Shown: in pieces, positions 7,475 through 14,368 of the stretch | Layout: every line of letters starts with the position of its first letter | Position numbering within the stretch: position 1 is the stretch's first letter | Source of the DNA: CAZJYC01 sp964550165 | Lineage (GTDB): Bacteria > Acidobacteriota > Aminicenantia > Aminicenantales > Aminicenantaceae | Length of the DNA: 31,893 nt | Assembly (NCBI GenBank): GCA_964550165.1 | Contig: CAZJYC010000026.1 | Location: forward strand, 1-31,893 | Reading direction: 5' to 3' | Notes under the pieces: generated by a model | What the model was told of the DNA's origin: nothing | What the model saw: only the letters and a program-made list of their open reading frames with translations | Databases searched by the model: none | Position numbers and translations under genes: made by a program

Positions 7475-8146
7475 ATGAAGAGGGTTTTATATATCCTTCT
7501 TATAATCCTCATTTCCCTTCAAACTCTCCTGGCTCAACCCGATAAGCCGAAGAAGAACTACATAAGCCTCCACACAGGGGCGCTTTCATTTTTGATCAAG
7601 GATGAGTTGGCTTCACCCCTGACCTATAAAGGCTCTGGTGCGCCCATACAACTGTCCTATCGTTTTATGGGAAAGAAGAACCGCCATTCTGTTTATCTGT
7701 CTTATTCAAAATCGAAACTGTTTCCCTCAGTAGAGCTTACTTATGGACAGCATTCCCTGGACCATTTTCAAATTGACCTCGCCTATGGCTACCATCATTA
7801 TCTAGCATCCATGTTCAGGGAAAAAGTGAAGATATATCTGGGAGGAGCATGGGACAATCATGTTTCTGTAAGAGAGCTGTATTACATTTGGGATATGTCC
7901 GAAATCTACGGAGAGCTGATTTCATCCCTGGATATTTCCCCGTTGTTGGAGTTACATATGAGCAAGAAGAGCCAGCTCACATATCAACTAGCTTTGCCGG
8001 TTGTGGCTTTAGTTGTGCGGCCTCCCTATGCTGGAAAAGGTCTTGTGCCGGACGTTCTTGTTGGGATTCTGGATGAAGACCTGGCGCTAGGAAAAGACAC
8101 GATCCTGGAGACTGCCATAACTACAATCGAATTTTTTTTTGATTAA
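7475..8146 (+). CDS. Exported beta-barrel-like protein of unknown function
   Basis: This 223-residue protein begins with a clear signal peptide (MKRVLYILLIILISLQTLLA, cleavage likely after LLAQ). It then shows alternating polar/hydrophobic strands such as IQLSYRFMG, HSVYLSYSKSKLF, FQIDLAYGYHHYL and VKIYLGGAWDN, and ends in Phe-rich IEFFFD. This pattern fits a small outer-membrane barrel, though the last residue is Asp rather than the usual aromatic. I cannot assign a family. The upstream 285 bases (7190-7474) are AT-rich with no gene. Its 3' end overlaps the convergent methyltransferase by 26 bases. Confidence 0.7.
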   Translation: MKRVLYILLIILISLQTLLAQPDKPKKNYISLHTGALSFLIKDELASPLTYKGSGAPIQLSYRFMGKKNRHSVYLSYSKSKLFPSVELTYGQHSLDHFQIDLAYGYHHYLASMFREKVKIYLGGAWDNHVSVRELYYIWDMSEIYGELISSLDISPLLELHMSKKSQLTYQLALPVVALVVRPPYAGKGLVPDVLVGILDEDLALGKDTILETAITTIEFFFD

Positions 8147-8918
8147 AGAGGTGGAGTTGATTTTCGGCGCTTTTGGCGCCTGCGTTCTGCATGATGTAAA
8201 ATACTGAACCGTACCATTTGGAATATTTCCTGAAGAGGTCTATTTCCTCCTGTTCATTGTCGAGTACCGCGATGGCGTTGGCGTCTTCCTTATATTTTTG
8301 CCGAAGCTTTTTGATCCTCTCTTCAAGGGGACTGTAGTATTCATCCCACCACGCATCCTCAGGCAGAGGGAAATGCCCGATTATTTTATAGCCAGAGCGG
8401 GAAATCAGTTTCAGGTTCTCTGGAATTTGACTTATCCCGGGGTATACCCTTTTCCAGTAATCACGGATCTCTTTCGGCGGGTTGGGCTGCAGCCAGGTCA
8501 TCTCATGGACCACCAGGAAACCGTCAGGTTTAATAAATCTTCGCCAATCTTTGAGCCCTCTTTCAAAACCTATTATGAATATCGAACCCTCAGCCCAGAT
8601 GATGTCGAAGCTCCCTTCTGGAAAATTCATCTCGAACATTGAGCCTTTAACTGCTTCCACACGATCAGAAAGTCCGCTTTTCTCAATTTTCTTCTTGAGT
8701 TTATCCAGGTAGGGCTGGTGGATATCCAGGCCGATAACATGGCCTTTGCTTAACCTGGCCAGCTCAATTGTCGGCCCTCCAGGACCACAGCCGATATCCA
8801 GGATGCCGGGCCTATCCATCTTAGGCAGCATCTGGAATGCTTTTCTTGTGTATTTATCCCTTCCCGGACCTTCCCGGGGAAGGTCCTTATGGATCTCGAA
8901 GAATATGTCTCCAGTCAT
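8121..8918 (-). CDS. SAM-dependent methyltransferase (class I)
   Basis: A 265-residue class I methyltransferase. Motif I, DIGCGPGG, is at residues 41-48 and binds S-adenosylmethionine. It is followed by an acidic post-I residue in HVIGLDIHQPYL, the motif-II-like FDIIWAEGSIFIIGF and a motif-III-like FIKPDGFLVVHEMTW. The Asp-Ile-Ile-Trp-Ala-Glu-Gly form occurs in small-molecule methyltransferases of the UbiE/COQ5 type. The substrate cannot be told from sequence. The C-terminal third carries a helical, charged extension. An AGAGGAG ribosome site precedes the start. It stands alone, convergent with the barrel-like gene. Confidence 0.85.
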   Translation of the reverse strand: MTGDIFFEIHKDLPREGPGRDKYTRKAFQMLPKMDRPGILDIGCGPGGPTIELARLSKGHVIGLDIHQPYLDKLKKKIEKSGLSDRVEAVKGSMFEMNFPEGSFDIIWAEGSIFIIGFERGLKDWRRFIKPDGFLVVHEMTWLQPNPPKEIRDYWKRVYPGISQIPENLKLISRSGYKIIGHFPLPEDAWWDEYYSPLEERIKKLRQKYKEDANAIAVLDNEQEEIDLFRKYSKWYGSVFYIMQNAGAKSAENQLHLFNQKKIRL

Positions 8919-9037
8919 TCACTTTGCTCCTCTGCGGACATCAATTCCATCTTGACATCATTTTTGGCATTTTTTGGTCTTATATATCAGGAAAAAGTGG
9001 ATGTCAAATATTTGAGGAAAGGAAGCGATCCTTGATG

Positions 9038-9141
9038 TTTTTTTGAGTCGTAATTTATATTCTCTGACGATGGTTGGCTGGGCAAATTGGCACAGAGATG
9101 CTCTTTCAGCTACCAAAGCTGAAAACCGATTTCTTTCTTTT
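9038..9141 (+). repeat. Dispersed ~105-nt repeat, copy 3
   Basis: Very close to copy 1: TTTTTGAGTCG, TTTATATT, CTGACGATGGTTGG, GGCACAGAGATGCTCTTT, AACCGATTTCTTTC. The hairpin is TCAGCT (9106-9111), loop ACCAA, AGCTGA (9117-9122). Compared with copy 1 one G-C pair has become A-T on both sides, a compensatory change. The rest of the 8919-9241 spacer holds nothing else I can support. Confidence 0.8.
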
Positions 9142-9241
9142 AAAAAATCAAAAGCCAAGCATATAAATCCAGATATCGACTCTTTATGGCTGAAGGCTTT
9201 TTGTTCCGGGACAATGTCTGTATTTTCAAGAAGAGGTGATC

Positions 9242-9851
9242 TTATTTTTCAAATGCCTTGGTGATTGAACTGAATGCGACTATGGCCAGCAGAGAACAGA
9301 GGAAAGCGGGGATAAGCTCATAAATACCTGTTGTCTCTTTAAGAAACAACTTCCAGCAAAAAATGACCAGTGTTCCGCTGATCATTCCTGCGATTATTCC
9401 GTATTTATTTGTCCTTGTGGGGTTGTCCGGGCGAGCTCAGGCCGATGTCCAAAAAGCCAATTATGATTCCAATACCCAATGAAAAGGGGTTGATAAGGCT
9501 TGGATTGAGACCCGAGAGGATTTGAAGCAGAGACTTCAATCCGCCAAATTTGATAAGGCCGTAGGCGGGAAGAATCACCGGTATGATCAGCATGATAATA
9601 GCCCGAATCACATCATTATAAGCAACGGCAATATATCCTCCCAGGACCACGTATACCAGGATCAAAGTGCCTGAGATAAGAAGAGCGGCCAGAAAAGAAA
9701 TATTCAGGGCTGTGCTCAAAGATTTTGCACCTGCGTTGAACTGAGCAGCCACATAGGCTGTTATAAAGATGGCAATGATGATTGAGCCAGTTATTCGGAT
9801 CAGATGCCATTGAACCTTGCTTTGGGAGGCATATATATTTACAAAAAATTA
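9242..9851 (-). pseudogene. Decayed sodium:solute symporter (PutP-like), fragment with internal deletion
   Basis: Two pieces of a sodium/proline-type symporter lie on the minus strand. The upstream piece, open from about 9849, reads WHLIRITGSIIIAIFITAYV, then AAQFNAGAKSLS, YVVLGGYIAVAYNDVIRAII and GLSSPGQPH, all typical of the SSS family core. The downstream piece, in another frame, reads NKYGIIAGMISGTLVI and GIYELIPAFLCSLLAI, the family's C-terminal helices, ending at TAA 9244-9242. The N-terminal part, and a central stretch between the pieces, are missing, and the join shifts frame near 9405-9420. A working family member is about 480-500 residues, so this gene is dead. Confidence 0.85.
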
Positions 9852-10074
9852 ATCAAGATATGAAAAAAAAATTACTTCGTTTATTGAAGGCATCAGGATA
9901 TGATGTCCCCAGTCTGTTTGTTCCGGACTAAAAAAGATGAAGGTAAAAAAACTAAAAATATTTTTAATCTACGATAATGTTCAAAATATAAGATTAAAAA
10001 AACAATTTTATATTTCAGAACTCTTTCAGATTCAACACTTCTTAGAGTGTTAATGACCTCAATCAATTTTAGGA
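9852..10074. other. AT-rich spacer before the arsenic island
   Basis: About 220 bases of very AT-rich sequence with no supportable gene. It separates the dead symporter from the first ArsR promoter and probably marks the edge of the acquired arsenic-related block. Confidence 0.4.
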
Positions 10075-10103
10075 TTGAAATTTATATATGATATAAGTAT
10101 CAT
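10075..10103 (+). promoter_or_regulatory. Promoter and palindromic operator of arsR copy 1
   Basis: TTGAAA (10075-10080), a 17-base spacer and TATCAT (10098-10103) form a plausible promoter. A perfect inverted repeat ATGATA-TAAG-TATCAT spans 10088-10103, so it covers the second half of the spacer and the whole -10 box. The same palindrome with a different centre lies before the second arsR. Binding of an ArsR dimer here would block RNA polymerase. Confidence 0.7.
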
Positions 10104-10122
10104 TTATTCATATTTCTCTGTT

Positions 10123-10455
10123 ATGAAAAGAACACTTGATATCTTAAACGCTTTAGCCAATAAAACAAGACTGCAAATATTTTTGATTCTCCTGGAAGAA
10201 GATTTTTGTGTATGCGAACTCCAGCAGATCTTAGGAATCGAACAGTCGCGGCTCTCCCACCAATTGCGTATCTTGAGATACTTAGGCTTAGTTGATGCCC
10301 AACAGGAGGGAAAATGGGCAGTATACTCAGTTCCAAAGGATATAAAAGAAAATAGAATCATTCAGGCGATCAAAGAGAGCGTCGAAATCTCTTCCCAAGA
10401 AAGGGAAAGAATGTCAAAGACAAAAATTGGCAGCGTAAGAGCTAAGAAGGAATAG
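10123..10455 (+). CDS. arsR: ArsR-family arsenite-responsive repressor, copy 1
   Basis: A winged-helix repressor of 110 residues. ArsR/SmtB dimers bind operators until a metalloid binds and releases them. Residues 29-31 are C-V-C inside EDFCVCELQQIL, the classic As(III)/Sb(III) site in helix alpha-3 (canonical ELCVCDL). The recognition helix is EQSRLSHQLRILRYLGLV and the wing follows with EGKWAVYSV. I start at ATG 10123 rather than the upstream in-frame ATG at 10076, which would add 16 residues encoded by the promoter itself. It is strongly similar to the second copy at 10688. A third arsenic-binding cysteine is not visible. Confidence 0.92.
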   Translation: MKRTLDILNALANKTRLQIFLILLEEDFCVCELQQILGIEQSRLSHQLRILRYLGLVDAQQEGKWAVYSVPKDIKENRIIQAIKESVEISSQERERMSKTKIGSVRAKKE

Positions 10456-10475
10456 CCAAGAAAGTAGGGGAATAA

Positions 10476-10529
10476 ATGATCTGGGAAGTTATAATTGGAG
10501 GATTTCAAGCTTTATGCGTATTCTGGTGA
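10476..10529 (+). pseudogene. 17-codon stub, possibly the start of a lost permease
   Basis: ATG 10476 opens MIWEVIIGGFQALCVFW and stops at TGA 10529; an AGGGGA-type ribosome site precedes it. The peptide looks like the N-terminus of an ArsP/DUF318-type permease, which often follows arsR, cut off by a deletion. The next ~150 bases up to the second arsR promoter contain no gene. The identification rests on a very short string and the context. Confidence 0.3.
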
Positions 10530-10622
10530 ATCCGGCCACCGATTCTGGGTTAAAGGCGAATTATAAATATTAATCACATTAAGAAAATCATTTAGGGATT
10601 ATTAGAGGGGATAAAAAGTCAG

Positions 10623-10671
10623 TTGACAAAAGAATATTTTATTTTTAAGATAAATATGATAATATTATCAT
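10623..10671 (+). promoter_or_regulatory. Promoter and palindromic operator of arsR copy 2
   Basis: TTGACA (10623-10628), 17 bases, TAAGAT (10646-10651): a near-perfect sigma-70 promoter. A perfect 16-base palindrome, ATGATA-ATAT-TATCAT, at 10656-10671 covers the expected start point. The outer hexamers are identical to those at 10088-10103, so the two regulators probably read the same operator. Confidence 0.75.
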
Positions 10672-10687
10672 CTGTGCATATTTAAAT

Positions 10688-11017
10688 ATGTTCAATAAAA
10701 CCATAGAAACATTAAACGCCATAGCCAACAAAACCAGATTGAAGATTCTGTTGATTCTTCTTCAACAGGACCTTTGCGTCTGCGAATTGCAAGAGATATT
10801 AAAAATCGAGCAGTCACGACTGTCCCACCAATTACGCATCTTAAGGTACTTAGGTTTAGTCGATACAAAACAAGAAAGGAAATGGATAGTCTATTCGGCT
10901 TCAGAAGAGATAAGAGAAAACAAGATTATCAAGGCAATTCAGGATGAGATTCAATTAAGTCCGTCTGAGACGAATGCCTTGTCTTACATTAAGAAAAATA
11001 GAATTTGGGACAGATAA
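10688..11017 (+). CDS. arsR: ArsR-family arsenite-responsive repressor, copy 2
   Basis: The 109-residue paralogue of the 10123 gene. The arsenic site C-V-C is at residues 30-32 (QDLCVCELQEIL), and the recognition helix EQSRLSHQLRILRYLGLVD is almost identical to copy 1. The N-terminal 35 residues and the tail after the wing differ more. It begins a tight run: the thioredoxin-like gene starts 11 bases after its stop. The conserved DNA-reading helix together with the shared operator suggests that both proteins regulate both promoters; this is inference. The pair probably arose by duplication, and the stub at 10476 may be what remains of the gene formerly between them. Confidence 0.92.
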   Translation: MFNKTIETLNAIANKTRLKILLILLQQDLCVCELQEILKIEQSRLSHQLRILRYLGLVDTKQERKWIVYSASEEIRENKIIKAIQDEIQLSPSETNALSYIKKNRIWDR

Positions 11018-11028
11018 GGAGGATATAA

Positions 11029-11286
11029 ATGGATTATTTAGAGATCAGAATTTTAGGCCCTGGGTGTCCCATCTGTAATGATTTAGAGAAGAGAACAATG
11101 AATGCTTTGATCGAGTTAAATCTTGTTGCTGATCTTCAAAAAATAAGCGATATCGAGAAAATGGTTGAATACAAAATCACTCGTACTCCGGCACTTCTCA
11201 TAAACGGAAAAGTTAAGTCTGAAGGATGGGTTCCCTCGATAAAAGAGATCAAAGAATGGATAGAGGAAGAGCGAGGTGAAAAATGA
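11029..11286 (+). CDS. Small thioredoxin-like protein (redox-active disulfide family)
   Basis: An 85-residue thioredoxin-fold protein. The active site C-P-I-C is at residues 13-16 (LGPGCPICNDLEKRT), and the expected cis-proline follows in TRTPALLINGKV. The short length and the ending PSIKEIKEWIEEE match the MTH895/TM0996-type 'redox-active disulfide protein 2' family of the cytosol, often found beside permeases and arsenic genes. It has a good GGAGG site and follows arsR directly. It probably passes electrons or binds metalloid through its dithiol; the partner is unknown. The stop overlaps the next start (ATGA). Confidence 0.88.
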   Translation: MDYLEIRILGPGCPICNDLEKRTMNALIELNLVADLQKISDIEKMVEYKITRTPALLINGKVKSEGWVPSIKEIKEWIEEERGEK

Positions 11287-11630
11287 AATGCACCTGCTCC
11301 ATGATTCCTCCAAACCTTAAAATTATTAAAGTTGGCGATAGTGAGGCCGGAATCCATGATCTTAAGAAGATTCTGAGGGAGGTCTATCTGCTGGGAATAG
11401 AAGATGATCAAGCTCTAAAAAAGGAATTGTTAAACAGGGTTCAGGAGAAAAATTATATCTCTGAAAACATGAACGATTTATATGAAGAAGCATTGTTACG
11501 GGAGTATCGCTCATTTGCCGAAACACAATGGCCGGTTAAAAAACCCCAGGGAAATAGAGATAAAACAGAGAAGAAGAAGTCAATAAACATTTTTCAAAAA
11601 ATATTTGGCACTAAAAAAGATAAATCTTAA
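11283..11630 (+). CDS. Unidentified small protein with N-terminal C-T-C
   Basis: I do not recognise this 115-residue protein. It starts MKCTCSMIPPNLKIIKVGDSE, with cysteines at 3 and 5 and none later. The middle is a helical stretch (GIHDLKKILREVYLLGIEDD and LLNRVQEKNYISENMNDLYE), and the C-terminal third is very basic and low in complexity (KKPQGNRDKTEKKKS). Translational coupling to the thioredoxin-like gene (ATGA overlap) suggests that the two act together, for instance with the C-T-C pair as a redox partner or metalloid ligand. That role is speculation. No membrane segment or signal peptide is seen. Confidence 0.75.
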   Translation: MKCTCSMIPPNLKIIKVGDSEAGIHDLKKILREVYLLGIEDDQALKKELLNRVQEKNYISENMNDLYEEALLREYRSFAETQWPVKKPQGNRDKTEKKKSINIFQKIFGTKKDKS

Positions 11631-11752
11631 AAGAATTTAAGTAAGAAGATGAGTTATGTCACCCGCATTTTAAAGGAAAATAAAATCAAAATTATTCATG
11701 ATGTCTGTCTGGTTTTCGCCTTGAAATCAATGAACAAAAAAGGAGGTATCAA

Positions 11753-12118
11753 ATGACCCAAAAACAAAAACCAAGATTTCTGATGTGCATCTGCACGGGA
11801 CAGTGTCCGGGATTTCAATCCCTGGACCTCTGGGAGCTGGTTAACACAGTTCGCCAGGAAATGGATGTCGAGTATGCCATCGTTCACCCTCAGCTCTGTG
11901 TTGATGACGGAGACCGTTTCATAAAGGATTTCATTAAAAACGATGGAATTTATATTATCGGAGCCTGTGACCCCAAGATGCAGATAAAGATGATGAAGGA
12001 TGCCTTCAAAGAGGTCGCGGCAGATTTTGAAAAACAGGTTATCCCGCTTGATTTAAGAAATCTTAAGACAGAGGAAGCAATAAAGAAAGTGAGAGAAGCT
12101 CTGGAACAGAAGAAATAA
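11753..12118 (+). CDS. Stand-alone HdrA N-terminal-domain-like protein
   Basis: A 121-residue cytosolic protein resembling only the N-terminal domain of heterodisulfide reductase subunit A. It has MCICTGQCPGFQ with Cys12, 14 and 18, then HPQLCVDDGD (Cys49), and GACDPKMQIKMM (Cys72), in the order found in HdrA (CxCG, then an ASCxP-like loop). In HdrA this domain holds an Fe-S cluster; here the FAD domain is absent. A strong AAGGAGG precedes the ATG. The ferredoxin gene follows after 17 bases, so the pair may form an electron-transfer or Fe-S-binding unit. The family match is by motif only and the role is open. Confidence 0.65.
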   Translation: MTQKQKPRFLMCICTGQCPGFQSLDLWELVNTVRQEMDVEYAIVHPQLCVDDGDRFIKDFIKNDGIYIIGACDPKMQIKMMKDAFKEVAADFEKQVIPLDLRNLKTEEAIKKVREALEQKK

Positions 12119-12135
12119 GAAAAGAGGTTGTCAAG

Positions 12136-12423
12136 ATGTCTACAAAAATTCCTCGCGAAGAAATCCCCTGGTATCCCACCATCGATGAAGAAAAGTGCAT
12201 CGGATGCGGCGAATGCTATGATTTCTGCCAGAACGGAGTTTTCGAATGGGACGAGGAAAACAATTGTCCAAAAGTTTTAAAACCTTTCAACTGTGTTGTC
12301 AGCTGTTCAGCCTGTAAAAACCTATGCACGCAGGATGCGATTTCCTTTCCAACCATGCAGGAAATCCGCGAAATCATCAAGAAATACTACGAGGAGCACA
12401 GCCAAAAAGAAACATCTAAATGA
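12136..12423 (+). CDS. 2[4Fe-4S] ferredoxin-type protein
   Basis: A 95-residue ferredoxin. The first cluster motif is C21-x2-C24-x2-C27-x3-C31 (CIGCGECYDFCQNG). The second is slightly unusual, C53-x3-C57-x2-C60-x3-C64 (CVVSCSACKNLC followed by TQDAISFP). The extra Cys44 between them could also be a ligand. It would carry low-potential electrons in the cytosol. It directly follows the HdrA-like gene and is separated from the SufC-like gene by a 230-base stretch holding a hairpin and a short ORF. The context suggests a role in redox chemistry or Fe-S cluster supply. Confidence 0.88.
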   Translation: MSTKIPREEIPWYPTIDEEKCIGCGECYDFCQNGVFEWDEENNCPKVLKPFNCVVSCSACKNLCTQDAISFPTMQEIREIIKKYYEEHSQKETSK

Positions 12424-12487
12424 AAATGGAGAATCATAAATTAAAGGAAGAGTCAGAGAACGCTTGAGGATATGAGCTGATTTTTAT

Positions 12488-12525
12488 ATCTCAAGGAGCC
12501 CAGAATTTCGGGCTTCAAAAGAGAT
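12488..12525 (+). other. Stem-loop between ferredoxin and the sufC-like gene
   Basis: GAGCCC (12496-12501) pairs with GGGCTTC (12510-12516, one G-U), enclosed by ATCTC (12488-12492) and GAGAT (12521-12525). No T-run follows, so it is not a typical terminator; a processing or attenuation role is possible. A 13-codon ATG frame (12427-12468) before it looks like debris. Confidence 0.4.
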
Positions 12526-12531
12526 TGGAAT

Positions 12532-12651
12532 ATGTGCCAGTATTGTGCGAACACAGGCCTTTGCTATTTTTTGGCAACATACGGGTTAGTTTGGATCTGG
12601 AGAAAAATATCACTCTTGATTCACAAAAATATGAAGAGAAAAGGACACTGA
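12532..12651 (+). CDS. Possible 39-residue Cys-rich membrane peptide
   Basis: ATG 12532 opens MCQYCANTGLCYFLATYGLV, followed by a short hydrophobic stretch (WIWRKISLLI) and a basic tail, ending at TGA 12649-12651, three bases before the sufC-like ATG. The C-x2-C-x5-C arrangement and the tight spacing to the next gene suggest a real small gene, but the ribosome binding site is poor and I know no family for it. Confidence 0.4.
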   Translation: MCQYCANTGLCYFLATYGLVWIWRKISLLIHKNMKRKGH

Positions 12652-12654
12652 ATA

Positions 12655-13431
12655 ATGCGGTCAGATCTACTCATCCTTGAGGAGGTTAGTTTAAAAAGGG
12701 AAGGTCGATTGATCTTGAAAAACGTAAATCTCAGGGTGGAAGAAAGAACAATCCACAGCATACTGGGACCAAACGGAGCGGGGAAGAGCAGCTTGGCTTA
12801 TCTTATCGTCGGCTGCTGCGATTATATGCCTGATGAAGGCAGGATTATTTTTCATAATCATGAGGTTAATTCCATTCCTATCTGGAAAAGAGCACAGATG
12901 GGATTGACCTTAGCCTGGCAGGAACCGGCACGATTTGAAGGCCTGACTGTAGAAGACTATCTCTCATTAGGAATGAAACAAAAAAACCGAGATAAAATTA
13001 TAGAGGCCCTGGAATTTGTTCTTCTGGATCCCAAAAAATATTTAAAAAGAGAAGTTGACAGGACACTCAGTGGCGGCGAAAGAAAAAGAATTGAACTAGC
13101 CAGCATTTTTACCCAGGAACCGAAGCTGGTTATCCTTGATGAACCGGATTCAGGAATTGATGTTTTAGCTCTCGAAAATATTGTTGAGATGATTAAGACC
13201 CTGAAGAAAAAAGGCACGACTGTTCTTCTCATCACCCACAGGGAAGATATAGCACAGATTGCGGACAGGACTTCCCTAATGTGCAGCGGCCTTATCGCAA
13301 AAGAAGGTCAAGCTGAAGAAGTTGCTCAGTATTACAAAACAAAATGCATCCCCTGTCCAGAGAAGATTTTTCCTGCTGAAGAAAACAATAAGATTGAAGA
13401 AGCAGAGAGAAAAAGCGATGCAAGATTATGA
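12655..13431 (+). CDS. SufC-like ATPase of a minimal SufBC Fe-S system
   Basis: A 258-residue ABC ATPase of the SufC type, which powers Fe-S cluster assembly on SufB. Walker A GPNGAGKS is at residues 38-45, the Q-loop is WQEP (Q89), the signature LSGGE at 138-142, Walker B LVILDEP at 158-164 and the switch His at 195. The DEPDSGID after Walker B is the SufC form. Unlike standard SufC it carries a ~30-residue C-terminal extension with a C-I-P-C motif (231-234). The SufB-like gene begins within its last 14 bases. Having one SufC and one SufB, without SufD, SufS, SufU or SufE next to them, matches the SUF-like minimal system (SMS) of anaerobes and archaea. Confidence 0.88.
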   Translation: MRSDLLILEEVSLKREGRLILKNVNLRVEERTIHSILGPNGAGKSSLAYLIVGCCDYMPDEGRIIFHNHEVNSIPIWKRAQMGLTLAWQEPARFEGLTVEDYLSLGMKQKNRDKIIEALEFVLLDPKKYLKREVDRTLSGGERKRIELASIFTQEPKLVILDEPDSGIDVLALENIVEMIKTLKKKGTTVLLITHREDIAQIADRTSLMCSGLIAKEGQAEEVAQYYKTKCIPCPEKIFPAEENNKIEEAERKSDARL

Positions 13432-14353
13432 GTTGATGCTTGAAGCGTACAAGAAAGGCGGCGGAGCCCCGGAAGCCTTCAAAGACTCAAAGATCGCTCA
13501 TCTGGTTGTTCATAAAAATAAAGTTCTGGGGAAACATCTGGTGGAGGGGCTAATGCTTGAGCCAGAAGAAACAGAGTCGGGTATCAACGTCATCCTCACT
13601 GTCAGGGAAGGCTTTAAAATTTTCAGGCCTGTTCATCTCTGCTTTGGAATAATTCCAGAGGAAGGAAGACAGGAAATCAACATTCAGGCCAAAGTCGAAG
13701 ACAACGCCGGAATAAGCCTTCTTGCTCACTGCGTCTTCCCCAATGCTGTTAAGGTTCAGCATATTATGAAGGCAAACATCGAGGTCGGTGATAACGCTTT
13801 TTATGAATACAACGAGGTTCACTTCCATGGAGAACAAGGAGGAGTTGAGGTTATTCCTCAAGCAAAAATAACGGTGGGAAAGAAAAGCCGATTGAAAACA
13901 AATTTTTCCTTGCTCAAAGGAAGAGTTGGGGTGTTTGATCTCGATTACAAGGCAGAGGTGGATGATGAGGCAGTTTTAGAAATGATTACCAAAATTTATG
14001 GATACGGAAACGATAAAATAAAAATTAAAGAGGCAGGGCATCTTGCTGGAAGGGGTTCCAGAGGACTGATTAAAAGCCGCATTGCTGTCCGGGATAAGGC
14101 TCAGAGTGAGGTGATCAATGAAATGATCGCTGAGGGGGCAAATTCCCGTGGTCATGTGGATTGTGTCGAGATTGTCCAGGATCAGGCGCTCGCCAAGGCC
14201 ATTCCGATAGTTAACGTCATTCATCCTTTAGCTCAGGTCACCCATGAGGCAGCTATCGGAAGAGTAGATAAGAAGCAGGTCGAAACTCTTATGGCCCGAG
14301 GACTTGAGGAGGAGAAGGCAATAGATATTGTCGTAGGGGGAATGATGAAGTAA
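13418..14353 (+). CDS. SufB/SufD-like Fe-S scaffold protein
   Basis: This 311-residue protein has the SufBD beta-helix core, on which SUF systems build Fe-S clusters. The diagnostic C-terminal region is present: AEGANSRGHVDCVEIVQDQA with Cys249 at the position of the SufB scaffold cysteine, then VTHEAAIGRVDKKQVETLMARGLEEEKA, which matches the SufB 'EHEA...LMSRGLSEEEA' block. It is much shorter than E. coli SufB (~495 residues) and lacks its N-terminal domain, as in archaeal/SMS SufB. I start at ATG 13418, inside the sufC-like gene, because upstream codons in that frame are the SufC reading of the same bases. Coupled translation with the ATPase is expected. Confidence 0.88.
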   Translation: MQDYELMLEAYKKGGGAPEAFKDSKIAHLVVHKNKVLGKHLVEGLMLEPEETESGINVILTVREGFKIFRPVHLCFGIIPEEGRQEINIQAKVEDNAGISLLAHCVFPNAVKVQHIMKANIEVGDNAFYEYNEVHFHGEQGGVEVIPQAKITVGKKSRLKTNFSLLKGRVGVFDLDYKAEVDDEAVLEMITKIYGYGNDKIKIKEAGHLAGRGSRGLIKSRIAVRDKAQSEVINEMIAEGANSRGHVDCVEIVQDQALAKAIPIVNVIHPLAQVTHEAAIGRVDKKQVETLMARGLEEEKAIDIVVGGMMK

Positions 14354-14368
14354 AGAAGGAGCAAAAAC

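Noticed and set aside
5836..9141. Dispersed repeat as a c-di-GMP (GEMM) riboswitch
   Set aside because: It has GC(A)-rich and ACC/GGTT blocks that recall GEMM, but the invariant GGGACGCAAAGC-type core and tetraloop-receptor arrangement are absent.
10530..10570. End of an insertion sequence after the permease stub
   Set aside because: The string around 10532-10560 felt familiar from IS-type sequences, but no inverted repeat, target duplication or transposase piece could be found.
13322..13417. Longer N-terminus for the SufB-like protein
   Set aside because: The extra residues overlap the SufC tail in another frame and are not SufB-like.
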